Assembly (NCBI RefSeq): GCF_051401765.1
Contig: NC_135073.1
Coordinates: forward strand, 3,658,001 to 3,722,000
From: Calliopsis andreniformis
Lineage: Eukaryota; Arthropoda; Insecta; Hymenoptera; Andrenidae
Length of the DNA: 64,000 nt
Direction: 5' to 3'
Shown here: piece after piece, positions 37,625 through 50,400 of the stretch
Layout of the letters: every line of letters starts with the position of its first letter
How positions within the stretch are numbered: the stretch's first letter is position 1
Translations under genes and position numbers: made by a program
The notes under the pieces: model-generated
The model's database searches: none
Told to the model about the DNA's origin: nothing
Seen by the model: the letters and a program-made list of their open reading frames with translations, nothing else

Positions 37625-40366
37625 TCAACATGGATCAATTTTTGGCTAGGGATATCACCAAACTATTTAAAATTGTATATTTAAAAATAATTTGAGATGT
37701 ATTGATGCTTCTTATTCATACATATGTAATATCTACTATGTCGTGTTTTCCTGTCATTATTTGGAGCTACTCTATTTATGTTTGTATGTTAAAATGTGTA
37801 AGTTAATTTCAAAAATAAACATATTTACTATTTTTAAAAAGTTCATAGCTTGTACAGAATTGCAAGTTTATACAGAGTAAATAGTTTACTAACAACTAGT
37901 TACAAAATATTACCAGTTAAATACTTCCGGAAATAATTAATTCCCAACAAGAGGAAAATTACATTTTGTTAAGCAAAATTGTATTATAAGTAAGTACTAT
38001 AACCGAATTATAATTTCATTTACCAATTACAGTTAGCATTTTACAATCTAAATTTATTATTATTATTAGTTTCCTTATTGTGCAAGATACAGAATTTCTG
38101 CTAGCAAATGTAAAAATGTTGATATTTAAAACTAATTGTAATAAAATTAAATTTCAATATATAAATAAAATCATTAGAAAAAGTAAATACAGATACAGAA
38201 ACGAATGTAAAGAGCGCGTTAAGAGAGTACATACATATATCAAAAGGAAGAGAACTCTAATGGTAAGGGATATCAGTAGGCAACAGTGAATTGGTTATCC
38301 CCTGAAGTATCAAGATACAATTGTGAATCACGTTATGCGCATTTTATGGAGCACTTTCTCTCCGTGGATTCGAACGTTCGACATATTTTAAGCGCCATGC
38401 AACAAAGAACCCGAGCCCTGTCCGACAACTCGTCGTAAATATTCATGGATGCTTGGTGAATGGAATGGCGCATGACAAACGATCTCAACCTTCGGCCGAA
38501 TTTCATTCCTCGATGCTGGCATAATTGGAAGTCACTCGGGGGCAAATTGGATGCGGCGAAGATGAGTGGCTCTCGCGATTCGCGTCGACTATCGAATCGC
38601 GGAAAGGGAAAGACCGAGGTCCTCTGTCTCATTTGTCTTTGTCCTCTCCCGCTACCCGCCAATCACTTTTCGCGTACCTTGTGAGCAGCGTATTTACAAA
38701 ATTGCGTCACATCATGGTAACACGTGGTGCCGTAATAATCTCTCTTCGATGTTTGTTAGTGTCGAAGGTTGTGAATATTAACGAGCAGTTTGTCAAATTT
38801 TATAGTTGTGTAGTTGTTAACATCCTTTTTATCATGATATTTCTGCACGCTAATTTATATTTTGTTGAAACTAGAAATGGAGCGATATAGATATAGGAGG
38901 TCCTTGATTAAATTTGGGAATAGATTTGAAAACAAATGGTGAAAAATGGTAGAATGTCTTGCTATTATTCAAAATGCAAACATATCGTTCAATGTGTAGG
39001 TCTTATTTTGCATAATTTCTCTTAGAAGGATTATCGATCTCAAATTTTAAAAAACAACAAAGAACTTCTACAAATGTTACATTTACATTTCCAAAAGCTT
39101 CCACTGCACAATTTTCAAGATTAAGTTGACATGAAAAAATTACTCTAATATCCCGATTATTTTTGATATTAAATAATAAAAACGTAATAATTTTATTATA
39201 AGTTTTATAACTTTATATAATAAGCTTTTAATGGATGGTATCGATCCGCTTATTTTAAGGTATCAGGAAACTGCATTTTAGGTCTGGGTTAGGTCCACTA
39301 CTCTCTTTAAATAGTCTTTTTACATATATATTTATAACCAACGGAGATACATTGAAATATCTATTTACTTTTCATTAATGCAATTCCGTTTCTAATTCAG
39401 ACGTTTCATGCTTTTAAAATAGAAGAAATTTTTATTTGCCGAAATTAGTAGAAACGATTTTATTTGTAAACAGATATTGACGTTTGAAGGATAGAATCAA
39501 AATTGAAGTCTATGATGTGTATACCACGTGAATAATAGGATCACTTTCATAAGAAGACCTATGAGATTTCGAAAGTTTGTAAGCAGCTGTCGTTAGGGAA
39601 GTGCTATAAATTGTTGCAGCTTCGCGAGAACTGTTTCAAAATTGCCATCTTCGTGCTCGCGGCTAAAATACCTTCTTATTTATGTATCCACTCGAAACTC
39701 GTGCGTACGAACCGATGTTATATTCCCTGACGCAAGAACTTTAACTCGGAGAACTCGTTTGAATAAAATTAAGCAAACATTAGATCGTGTGCACGCAATA
39801 TTCTGTAGTAATGTATATGCGTCAAAGTCTGCATTTCATTCACGTTTGAATGAAATTGTTAGAGCGTAAAGAGTCTGGATAATAAGATGTTTGAACTTGG
39901 GAACAGTTTTCAACAAAATGTAATCGCGGAAATAATAGGTGTACCTAACATAGACTGATATTTTAATTGTAAATTCTAGCACAAAGAAAATACTAAACAA
40001 GTAATAATGACTTATAATAACGTTTAAGATATCCTCAGATAGAAACATTTGTATTTTTTCATAATAGAAGCAGATGAATTTATTGCAAATAGTTTCTGTA
40101 TATTTAGGATTTCCCAGGAACTACAATTGCAGTATGAGATACCTAAAAGTAATATTTTATTTTTCATTACTTTTACAAAATTTTTATGTGCATTTATATA
40201 GAGATCCATTCATATACCTTAAACAATATTCCTTAGACTATAATTCACTGATATTTACATTTTAAACAAAAATGAAAAGAATTTATTATAGATGAGACTT
40301 AAAACTTAGATATTTTATTCTGTAGAAAATAGCAGTAATGAAGATGTGCTGGTATTCTATTTCGAC
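37625..40366. other. AT-rich DNA with one GC island (38.3-38.7 kb)
   Basis: No gene is supported. The island at about 38340-38690 has overlapping frames on both strands. The rest is strongly AT-rich. Confidence 0.5.
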
Positions 40367-40390
40367 CATACGTATGTTACGTATACGTAA
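40367..40390. promoter_or_regulatory. Two abutting perfect palindromes
   Basis: CATACGTATG (40367-40376) is followed without a gap by TTACGTATACGTAA (40377-40390). Both are perfect palindromes with TACGTA cores, and the second contains TTACGT half-sites of the bZIP type (PAR/CREB-like). This may be a tight cluster of bZIP sites; function is not shown. Confidence 0.3.
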
Positions 40391-42030
40391 TGAAAATTCC
40401 ATACTTCTACTTGAAATAGTTCGTGAGATATACATGTACAGTCATCTACAATTATACACGTAAAATACTTTTTTTATGGCCGAATTAAAAAAAAAAGAAA
40501 AAGGAAATACTGAATGTCAAATGCAATTTTTAATGTTTTTGAGAGCATTCGTTTATATTTTTCAGACAAATTTTATGTTTATATCGTTTTCCTTCAGATA
40601 TGCCTTTGATTTTCGCTAGGTGTAGGTAGTATAGGGTTTAGATATATAAATCTAATTATGTTTCTTAATAATAACTTTAAACAGCAGTAAATAATTCTTA
40701 TTTTTTGTTCTGATAGTTGATAAATGAAGGAACTTGACAGTTTGAAAATGGTATACGAAAATATACTATCATACGTATCTAAACTAATATTTTTTTTCAA
40801 TTTTATTTTACATATTATTCTTACCAATTTATTTTAAAGAATTTCCTAATTTCTTATTCCAAATATAGTTCTTCTCGTAAAATTCCAAAGTTTCTTCTCT
40901 TGCTTAATCTCCTGACTCTCTTTCTTCTAACACTGCACACGTAAAAAATTTCAACGTGCATGTATACGAATTATTTTCCTTACCACACCAAAGATATCAT
41001 TCACTTCACAATTATCCTCGCACAAGTTTGTCAGAAAATCACCAAACAGCACACAACCCCTCCCGCCCTGTTCTAACAGGAGTTCCTGGACTCATCCAGC
41101 CCGCTGTACGTTTCTGATCCCACAGGAAGGTAACGTCTAGAAGGCTTCGCTCTCCAGATGAAACTTTTCATAATTCACAAAACTCATTCGCCCCATTCCG
41201 CAAGGATCCCTTAATTGCAGCAGCCACTTGCGCGATACGCGTACTCGGCGAAAAGAAACACAAAGGAGCCGCCTTCGATCCCCTTATCTTCAGAAATAAC
41301 TGCGGATCGCGTTTTCGCCCGCGTGCAATTAGCCCGAGATGAAATTACCGGCGAAAGATGGGGCGGGAGGTGGAGAGGAGGGTAGGTAACGAAACGGATA
41401 TAATACGGTTCGAATGTGGCAACTGAAACGAACTCGGAAGAGTGTACCGCGCGTTACGCGGCGTTACCGGCCCTGATTTACCTCCGCTCGCGGTTCGGGA
41501 TCCTCGAGAAACGGCTGAGGGGAGGAGCGGAGAGGAGGAAAGAGGTATCGAAGAGGAATATGAAGTGCACGGAGGAGTCGAGACGGAACGCGATAATTGC
41601 AGGGAAGGATAATTTAACGGGCGGCTCTTTTCCGCCTTGACTTCTGCTCGTATCCATTTCCCTTCTCTGCCTCTGCGTTATCCCCTTGCTTCTCCTGTTT
41701 TTCGTTGCCGTTTCGCTCGACCGACTGAGCGATGAAATCCAATGTGTTGTGCTTTGACGGGTCGAGTGTGTGGAATTGAATCTGGTTTCAGGAATAACGC
41801 GGGATTTTTAACTGCTATACTTTGATATTCCCTTTGTTCGCCGATTTATCGTGGGAAGAGATGTATAATTTAGCTTTCGGGGAAGCGAAAGTTTGCCAAG
41901 ATTGTGAGGGAACGTTGGATGCCTAGGGATTTTGTACTGGGATTTTACTTGTATAGTGAAATGTAAAGCTAGGATTTTCAGGGTGTTTGAATGTGGTTTT
42001 AGTTTTTTGTACTAAAATTTACTTAACCTT
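40391..42030. other. AT-rich stretch then GC island (41.1-41.7 kb)
   Basis: AT-rich to about 41040, then a CpG-rich island to about 41760. A 74-codon frame inside the island starts only at GTG and is Arg/Glu-rich; it is not supported as a gene. Confidence 0.45.
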
Positions 42031-42039
42031 ATATAGATT

Positions 42040-42080
42040 GGAAATTGTTCTTGTGTCGAAAGATTTATTAGGTAAGTCAA
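42040..42080 (+). other. Weak candidate recursive splice site
   Basis: TTATTAG ending at 42071 is followed at once by a perfect GTAAGT (42072-42077). The upstream tract is only moderately pyrimidine-rich and is broken by a purine run (CGAAAGA). The site is less convincing than those at 10001 and 34569 but has the same strand and arrangement. Confidence 0.25.
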
Positions 42081-42751
42081 AATGAATGTGTTCCTTTATT
42101 GTTGTGAAGATTCCTTTATTCTTATTTTTGGATTTTATAATATAAATCTTATTGTTAATAAAACAGCTAAATTGATACGTTTTTCTTTTAGCGTATTATA
42201 TATTTTATTGATGAATACTCTAAGAACCAATATTAACTAAAGACTTTGAACTAACTCAATTCTTGCGTGGTATACTTATTTTTTTTTTTAAATTACTATA
42301 GATATCATCGTAAAATATCTATATCTGTACTTAAGTTTCTATCATGAAAATAAAACACTATAAAACTTTGAATAATCTCATACAATCTTGAATAAAACGA
42401 CTTGCAGTTGTCTCCTCAAATTTTGCAACCAATATTTCCTGCTCTTATTTTATTATAGTTTATTATTGAAACGTATTAGGATATTCTGTCACATTATTTA
42501 TGTCGAAACACAAAAATATTCTTTAACCCACGATCCTTGATGAGAAAACAATGACATCTTTATGACATTTCTGCTGAGTACTCCACATGTCGTGCTATCA
42601 GTAACAATTTTTTCACCCCTTCTGACGCATTCAATTTCTATGAATAACCAGTAAGATCATTGTTCTCCTTTTTGAGAACGGTATTACATTAAATCAGTTC
42701 AGAATCCGCTATTCCTCACGAAATAGAGCTATGAAAAACGACAACAAATAC

Positions 42752-42927
42752 CTGATAGGCAAATTTCGCAAACACGACAGCCTCGCAGTATTTCGAACAG
42801 TTCTGTTGTCGCTCGTCATCCAACATGGAATGTTTCACGATCAAGGGGACGGCCCACACCTCCACCCCGTCAGAGGTAGACAATTCGTCCGCCGGTACGA
42901 CAGTACGGTAGTATTTATGGAAATGAA
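42752..42927 (-). CDS. Exon-like block, function unknown
   Basis: On the - strand, ACTTCAG (ending at 42928) is followed by 176 nt with one open frame and then CAG|GTATTTG, a usable 5' splice site. The frame has 58 codons, starts in phase 1 and ends on a complete codon. Codons are rich in GNN/NNC forms (GTC, GAC, GTG, GAG), as in real exons. The peptide contains HFHKYYRTVVPADEL and VEVWAVPLIVKHSM; I do not recognise it. The frame stays open beyond both splice sites (92 codons in all, 42716-42994), and a 66-codon frame is also open on the + strand, so chance in a GC island is quite possible. It would belong to a gene antisense to the presumed + strand intron. Confidence 0.2.
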
Positions 42928-42994
42928 CTGAAGTAGTTTGAACCCTCTTTTCGTCCAACGTTCTGTGCCATCCCTTCTGACTCGGGCTACTCAT

Positions 42995-44460
42995 CCCCCT
43001 ATCTCTGCTCCTCCTCTCCCGTGCCTCCCTTCATCCTACTATCACCCTCGTTTTCTCCTGTCATTTTGCTCCCTTTTTTGACATTCTACCTTCTAATTTC
43101 TCTCGGCCACGAGTCCATCCTTGTTTCGCGGCGGAAAATCTGAGCGCAGCTGCCGCACCACTGTTGGCTCACCTAATTACGCGGAATTCATAAGTTACGG
43201 GGTGGCACGCGTGCCGGCGGTTGTTTCTATCCCTGTGCCATCATTTAGATCTACTGAAGATCTCTTTTCGGCATCCCTTCGACATTTCGTGCGTTCCTTT
43301 CCCATCAGTTACGATGGATAAAACAAATTATTTCATTTCCCATTGGTTTTTATGTAGCATCGTTATATGAAACATTTTATCGGTTGTGTTGTGAATAACT
43401 TTGTGGTATGAAGAATTTGAAACTTTACTTTGTGTAATTAAGTTTCCTAATTAATACTCTTAGGGTGCATGTTCACATGAGAGTACAAGTATCGCGACTT
43501 ATTCTCGAGGGTGAAGTATACTAATATATTATGTAATAAATTGAAGAGTATTTTGTGCTGTAACATAACAACAATAATAAGCTATAATTAACTCTGAAAA
43601 ATATAATTAACGCTAGAAAATCCGCCGTATGTGAAATAGAACATTGTTGAATCTTATAGTGAAATAAAAATAAATTTGAGTTACCTATAAAATTGAAAGG
43701 TAGAATGAACTGCAGCGATAGAAGCTTAATAATAGACGAATGTCATTGTGTAAAGATTAAACTACTATGAAATAAGGTGTTACTTGAAAGAGTGAAATTC
43801 ATGTGAAACGTGCAAACTTTTTGTAAAATTTTATATTATAGGTATATCATTATAGTCATGAAAAGATATTTTTTATTTATGAAAAAGTTTTGATTAGTGA
43901 GGTTTGTTTACATTCGCAAAATTCTTATCGCTTGATAAGCGATTTGAAATAATTTTGAACTTTAATTCTGTTACTGAAACAGTTGTATCAGTTTACAATT
44001 TTGAATTATTAAATTTTAAATTGTTGCCAAATATAAATTTGACTCGTAACTGTTTATGTAATAAGGAACACGCGATAATATTTACTATGTTATCGTTTGC
44101 ATATTTTAACATTAATGTTAAGAAAATACTGTTGTAAGTTCTTACTACGAAAATTTATAATGTCATAACCAGTATGAGGTTGATACCAAAGACATTTGTC
44201 AAGTATGCTGTTATAAAAATTACGCATACCATATAAATCCTCCAGGTGATGCAATAAATATTTCCAGTACTGTAGTCTCGATAATATCGGTTTGCAGAGT
44301 GCGTCTGATCAGTGACTGTCCCCATCTCCTTCCTCCTTACTTGCTCTCTGCTCTTCTAACCGCATTTTCACATACCTACAAATATACTTATAAAAATAGG
44401 TATCGTAATGCAGTCGTCAATAAATGTAAGAAAGAATTCATATTTTCTTGGTAGGTGCGA
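42995..44460. other. CT-rich tract and GC island, then AT-rich DNA
   Basis: The + strand is strikingly CT-rich at about 42995-43110 and is followed by a GC island to about 43320. The remainder is AT-rich. No gene is supported. Confidence 0.45.
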
Positions 44461-47400
44461 ATCGGCTTATAGAATCAGCTTATAGAAATTAAACTCCTCT
44501 TTACCCAAGAAGCTTACTTTATTGCTCTCATGAATTTCAGTCATATGTAATCATGTAACTTGAAGCCAGTGTTAAAGTGACTTAATAAAATTTCTTAAGT
44601 TGGATTTCTGTTTAAGTTCTTTATGTTTTATTTATTATAAACTTCTGCTTATCCGTCTTACTTTTGACATTATCGTTGCTCCAACTTCTCCACGTTTCTT
44701 AGCAAGAACAACTGAGTATTCTCGTTGACGTTTTATATCAAATTAATCTTTCTTATTCGTGTGTTGCAGCCTTTCTGTTTTTGTAAACATAGTTTTCCGA
44801 AAATTTGTAGCATTTGATTAATCATTTCTTCATAACAGAGGACATCTTTCCTCGTAGCTCTAATTTCTAATCATAGTTCTAATTTCTTCAGCGTTCAAAA
44901 ACGTTATACAAATATAACAAAAAATAATCATTGATTTGTTACTTGAATTACAGTACCTACTATTATCAGTTACATTATTTGACTTATTTAACGCAGACTT
45001 TATTCACTGTAATCACGGAACTCGTTAGAAACAAATTGTTAAGCTAAAGAAAACTGCGTTATTATTGTTGTATTAAATTATTGACGATTTGCGTTCACCT
45101 TGTAAGAAGTGAGACAAGAGAAAATTAAACACTAGTTCCAAGAAAAGGTAAAACTGTAAGAAATACTGATAATCTTGTATCTATGCATACACAGAAAGTG
45201 ACATGAAGAAAAACCTGGTCCTGACAAACCCTTTTCTGTTGTTCCTGCCCCTTCTTCTAGTAGAACAGTTCTGTTTAGTAATCTTTGTAACGACTCGTTA
45301 TCACAGCCGCTTTATCTGCGATAGCGTTACTCACGAATTCGCTGGAATTCCGGATTAATTGAGCCTCGAACTCCACGAGAGTTTACCTTGGCGATAAATC
45401 TGCGAGTTTTAATGGGAACGCGAGCACGCCAGCAGTTCCGTTTAATGACCTTCAGTCCAATAAATTCGCCTGATTTTACAAACGAGTTGAGCTGCCCTGT
45501 TCCGCCGAATGATATAATTGAATCGAATTATTATATGGGCCGTGTGCGACTGTCAGCGCAAATGAGTGGTGGATTTTTCCACTCGGTACTTGCTCGAGCT
45601 TTCGTTATGGGAGAGCGTTCGTTAATTCGACGTTACAAAAATACTGTAGGAACATTGTTTACGTAATTAGCCTCTGTGGCGGACCAGCCCATTGTTTGCG
45701 ACAAATCGTGGAAATTGCGGTGCAATTTCGATCGCGGCTACTCTCGCGTTTTATTAACTAGCTCTCCTTCTCCCTTTCACCCCCCCTCTGCTGTTACCTA
45801 TCTGTCGTGTGGACAAATTAAATCGCATGGAACATTCGCGAAGTCTGCTCAGGAAGTATACAAATGGCGAGCAAAGTATGGTACCTGAAGTGGCTGAAAT
45901 AATGTCAAATGAAATTGGTACAGGATAGAATATTGATCATAAGGTCTCGAGATCGTAACCTGATAACCAATCTTGCGTTATTAGCCTTGTGTCATCTGTT
46001 CTTGAACAATTTTCACAGAAGACTGAGAAAGCTAATCTACGATCTGTTCAGAAAGTCAGTCCTGTTTACGAGTGTTTTCATAGCATTACAATGAGCAAAA
46101 ATAAAACCTTGTGTTGGGAATATTCTTGGAGGATGTTATTTAAATACATTATTATTCTTGTCAATGTTGTTTGCTCAAAAATTGATATATGAAATAAAAC
46201 GATATAATATTACAAGGGTCAGTCTTGTTCGAATATTTCCATGTAAATTAAATTTCAACTGTAGATAAAGAACACATTAAGTATGTTGGTGTTTCTACAG
46301 TGTGGGATACAGCATATAGCATTCTGTCAGATGTTATTCCTAAATAGCGCGTAAAATACAATGTATCTTATAACGACGTATTTTAAAGATGTGTGAGAAC
46401 CTGAAAGTGTCGGGTAGAATTAGATTGAAAACTTTTCTCAGGATCTGGTCTAGTTCCTAAAAATATCTCTCGACTCCAGAACATCAGGATTCCTGAAAAT
46501 TTGTATTCATTAAGAATAAGAAATGAGAATTTTCCTGTTTATTTTTATAAGAATATGCATTACCAACAAGAAACGAGAATTCTCATTTTGCGGCAAGTAT
46601 CAATGTAACACGTTAGATCATTAATATTCGCCCAGAAATTGTCTATCGTTAATGTGTTAAGAATTCGAATCACGTTTCAAGACGGTTGGTTTAATACAAT
46701 CATTATCTTGGATTTTCGAGACATTTAGACATTATAAAATCACAAAAAATAGAACGCAGTACAAAAATAATACACCAAACCAATAATATATTTGATTTCA
46801 AATTAGTCGTCTCGATTTATCCCGTGATTCGGGTCCTCAATACTCTCGGGAATCCTGACATTCTCCAACTGCGAGATATCACCAGGAACCCGACCCGTCC
46901 CAAGGCTCGAGTACCCAACACGTTCGAGCTCTCGAACACCTCTAGTATTTTGATATCTGTACTGTGATGGTTGATAATGGAGAGAGATGAAGCTAGGAAA
47001 AGAAGAAAGAAACGAGGAAAAAGGAGAGGAGGGAAGTATGTTTCGTTTTGGACCTGTTAGTGAATTTGTCAGTAAGGTTATCTAGCTGTTACGTTCGTAT
47101 ATGCATGAATAACCAGGTTCTTTTCTAAATTCTACTCCTGGAGTGTGAATCGAACTTCAGTCTTGGGTTACATATTACTCTCTTACCCTCTGTATTTGTT
47201 ATCTACCGAAAATGCTACATACAGCTTTTAGTGATATAGGAGGAAGGCGGTATTTTTTAAAATTCTATAATATAATCATTAGGTCAAACCAGAAAACACA
47301 TTTATAAGAACGAATGTTTAAATGGCCGCTTTTGGGAAAATTTTTCTAATAGCGAAATGTTGGAGATGTAATCACAATACGACTTTAGGACTCTTATCTT

Positions 47401-50400
47401 AACAATTATTTTCGTAATCTTTTACATAAAATTTCATCAATTGCCTCTGTCTTTTTCTTTCTTTTATGCTTAAAAGAAAGCACATCAAAAGTCACCTCGT
47501 TGTTGAAAATAAATGGATTATGTATTAACAAATTTCTATGATACAATTGTACTTCAAAGAAGGTTCTTATTAAAAACTAGCCCCTTTTAACTACGCAGTG
47601 ATTCTTAAAACCCTTTTTATATCACAAAACGATCTCGTTTAGACGTCCTTGACGCCATTTTCGTCTCTTCGAGAGATGAAAACGCAGTAATTAAAGGCAT
47701 GTCTTCACTTAATTACGAGTCGTATCTTGAAGAGTAGTACACGCGTGTACATGAACCATGAGAGTCGAAAAGACGCGGAGTAATTTGAGCGCTCATAAGG
47801 AAATCAATACAGATCGCCTTGAGCCACTTTCCCGTCTTCTCTCTGCTTGACATCCGCGAATTCTGTTTGCAACCTGTTGCTCTTCATCTCACTCTTCCGA
47901 CTCCCACCCCAGACTGCACCCCCTCGCTCGTCTCCGTCATATACTTTCATCCCCCAACCCTCGACGCGTATAGTCCAGAGACTATCCTAGAGTGTATCCT
48001 ATGCACTCTGAAATCTCAACCGTATCGTTCCTGCGCCTTTTATAATCGCCCCTAGGTATTTGTATACTCGAGTTTTACGCGGAACTCGTCAAGTGCACTT
48101 TTAAATCTGCTTCGGGGAAATGTATAACGGAAGACGTGATCGAGTTCGCAACAGTGTTTCAAGATGGGAAAGAAGACAACCCAGTTTGTCGTGATAATGC
48201 CCTCACTTTATGCTTAGTTATTGAGATTTTTTCGATGACATGTAATATACATACATCTATACCTACATTGTGACACTTGATACTAGATATTTTCGTCGGG
48301 AAAATTAAGTTGATTTAAGGGAGTTTCTCTTAATTTATAGGGTTTTTCATTGATACACCGAGTCTATATTTTTAACTTTTAAACTGCATATTGTGAGTAA
48401 ATTTAAAACGTACAACGAAAATATATTACACCATACTATAATATAATATGCATTGTACATGTCAAAAGTAAAAAAAGAACTATTTATTACATACAGGTGT
48501 GTGAATTATGGAAGTGAAAGGAAAATAGAGTAAATTTTGATCATACATAAATATTCAGAAATTTTACAAATTTGAGGCATTAGATTAAAGTGATAACATT
48601 TCTACAATGCTTTTTGGGATTTGGTCGAATGCCACTGTTGCTGAATAACACATTTCAAACGGGTTAGTGCGTTAGGAATGACTCTATAAACAGTTAACAC
48701 TAATTGTTATTCTTTCGTTAAACGATTTTTTCTTCAGAGTTTGGTATTGTTTTTTCAAATTCTACGATCGTGGATTATATATTTACAAACGATAAATCAT
48801 TGCTTATGATTCGTTATTTTAGTCTTTTGCTTATATTTGTAAAGTACTTGAATATTTATGACTGTACAATTTGTACCTTTTCGGTTTTTCTTCTAAAGTT
48901 TAAATTATGATATGTTATAAGTCAAATGGTTTATACGTTCGTCGTCTACTTGTTATTCTGTAATGTGATACAATATGTGTTTATTTATCTTGACGCTTAT
49001 AATTATTATACAAAATATAGATTTTAAAAGTAAATTGGTAATTTTATAAAAGTCATATTTCAAACCTTATAGTTATGTAAATTTATATTGATTCGAGTAA
49101 TGTATTCAATTATAGAATATTTCTTTTTACTTCATACGGAAATTGTATTTCCAGAAAAACAGAAATATGTAACCAAATATGGTATTAATTCATATAAAAA
49201 AAAATTGTAGAACTAGCCGTATTTCAAGAAATAATTAACTGCAGAACTAACTCTTGTATGCTCTTTATGCTTATTCTCTACTACCTTATATTTATGAAGA
49301 CATTATCAGGTCGAATCATGCATAATTTTATTACTATGACAAGTGCACTAATTTGGAGGATAATTTCTTACGTCCCAATGTAAAATAAAGTAGTACAAAA
49401 CTTAATTTACGAGAATCATAAATATTCGTGATCATACGATAAAAAAGTTACATTCTAGATTCAATGTTAGAATCTATAATTTTGTATCTACTGTGCAGCA
49501 AATTATTTCGCGGTCATTAACCCAAAATGAGCTGATTGTTCGGCATAAAACCGTTTACCTTGCCATTCAAACATCGTTCTCTCATTCTCGGTGCCTTTGT
49601 TTTCGCAGTTAATAACCTAATTACTTGTCTTGTCCTTATCTTTCGTTTAATACCCATTCTATTCTTTGACTTCGTAGTTTGTATTTCAACAATCTTCGCC
49701 ATTTATCTATCTATCTGCTACTAATAAGTTCTGCTGAGATTCTTGGCACTATAAAGCAGAAATAATATAAAGATTATACGTCAAGATTACAAGCCTCATT
49801 ACCTTTTTGCACGTTGATGTTTATGTAATGCATTATAATTATCAAGGTTCTTCGAAATTTCTCATTCATTTCGTCTCCATGTGATACATTTAATGATAAA
49901 AACGTCTATCTGTATACTCTTAAAATTTAAGCACATATTTTGGTCGTAACCATTCACAAACTAAATAGCAGTTCTCTTAAGTCCCTTTTATACCTTTTCC
50001 AGATACATTTGCCGGAAACCAAGATGCAGTATACCTGCTCCACTACAAGTCTTAAGGGGGTTATTACATTTAGAACTTTGAAAGATCTATTTTTTTAATT
50101 CTTTGATAATTCAGAGTCTTATAAATCTGCTTTTAAAGGATTGCATTGAAGCTCCTAAAAATAATAAAAATACAGATGATTTACTGCCTTTAAATTAACT
50201 TCAATGTATAAACCGTACATGTACTATATATCGCTCATTTGTTACAGTAATGACATAATTAAAAAAATTACCACTCCTGAATTATCGCTAAAAAAGAACG
50301 ACTTTTGTATTAAACATAGATATTATCTGTTTTTTAAGAAAATCAAAATTTTGAGTTATATAGACGATATTTAATAATAGAAAAAACCGTTAAATCCATT

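Noticed and set aside
38345..38370. tRNA B-box-like GTTCGAATCC on the - strand
   Set aside because: The would-be T-arm stem does not pair and there is no A box at the right distance.
39096..39112. CCACTGCACAAT as a right end and duplication for the hAT-like terminus at 33859
   Set aside because: The inner sequence does not match the left end as an inverted repeat, and the duplication would overlap the terminus.
45299..45321. Resemblance to the miR-2 family (TATCACAGCC)
   Set aside because: Only the first ten bases match; the flanks do not form the expected pre-miRNA hairpin with a 5' arm.
47070..47120. GGTTATCTAGCTGT resembling miR-9
   Set aside because: The 5' seed (TCTTTGG) is absent and no miR-79/miR-9 star-like arm follows.
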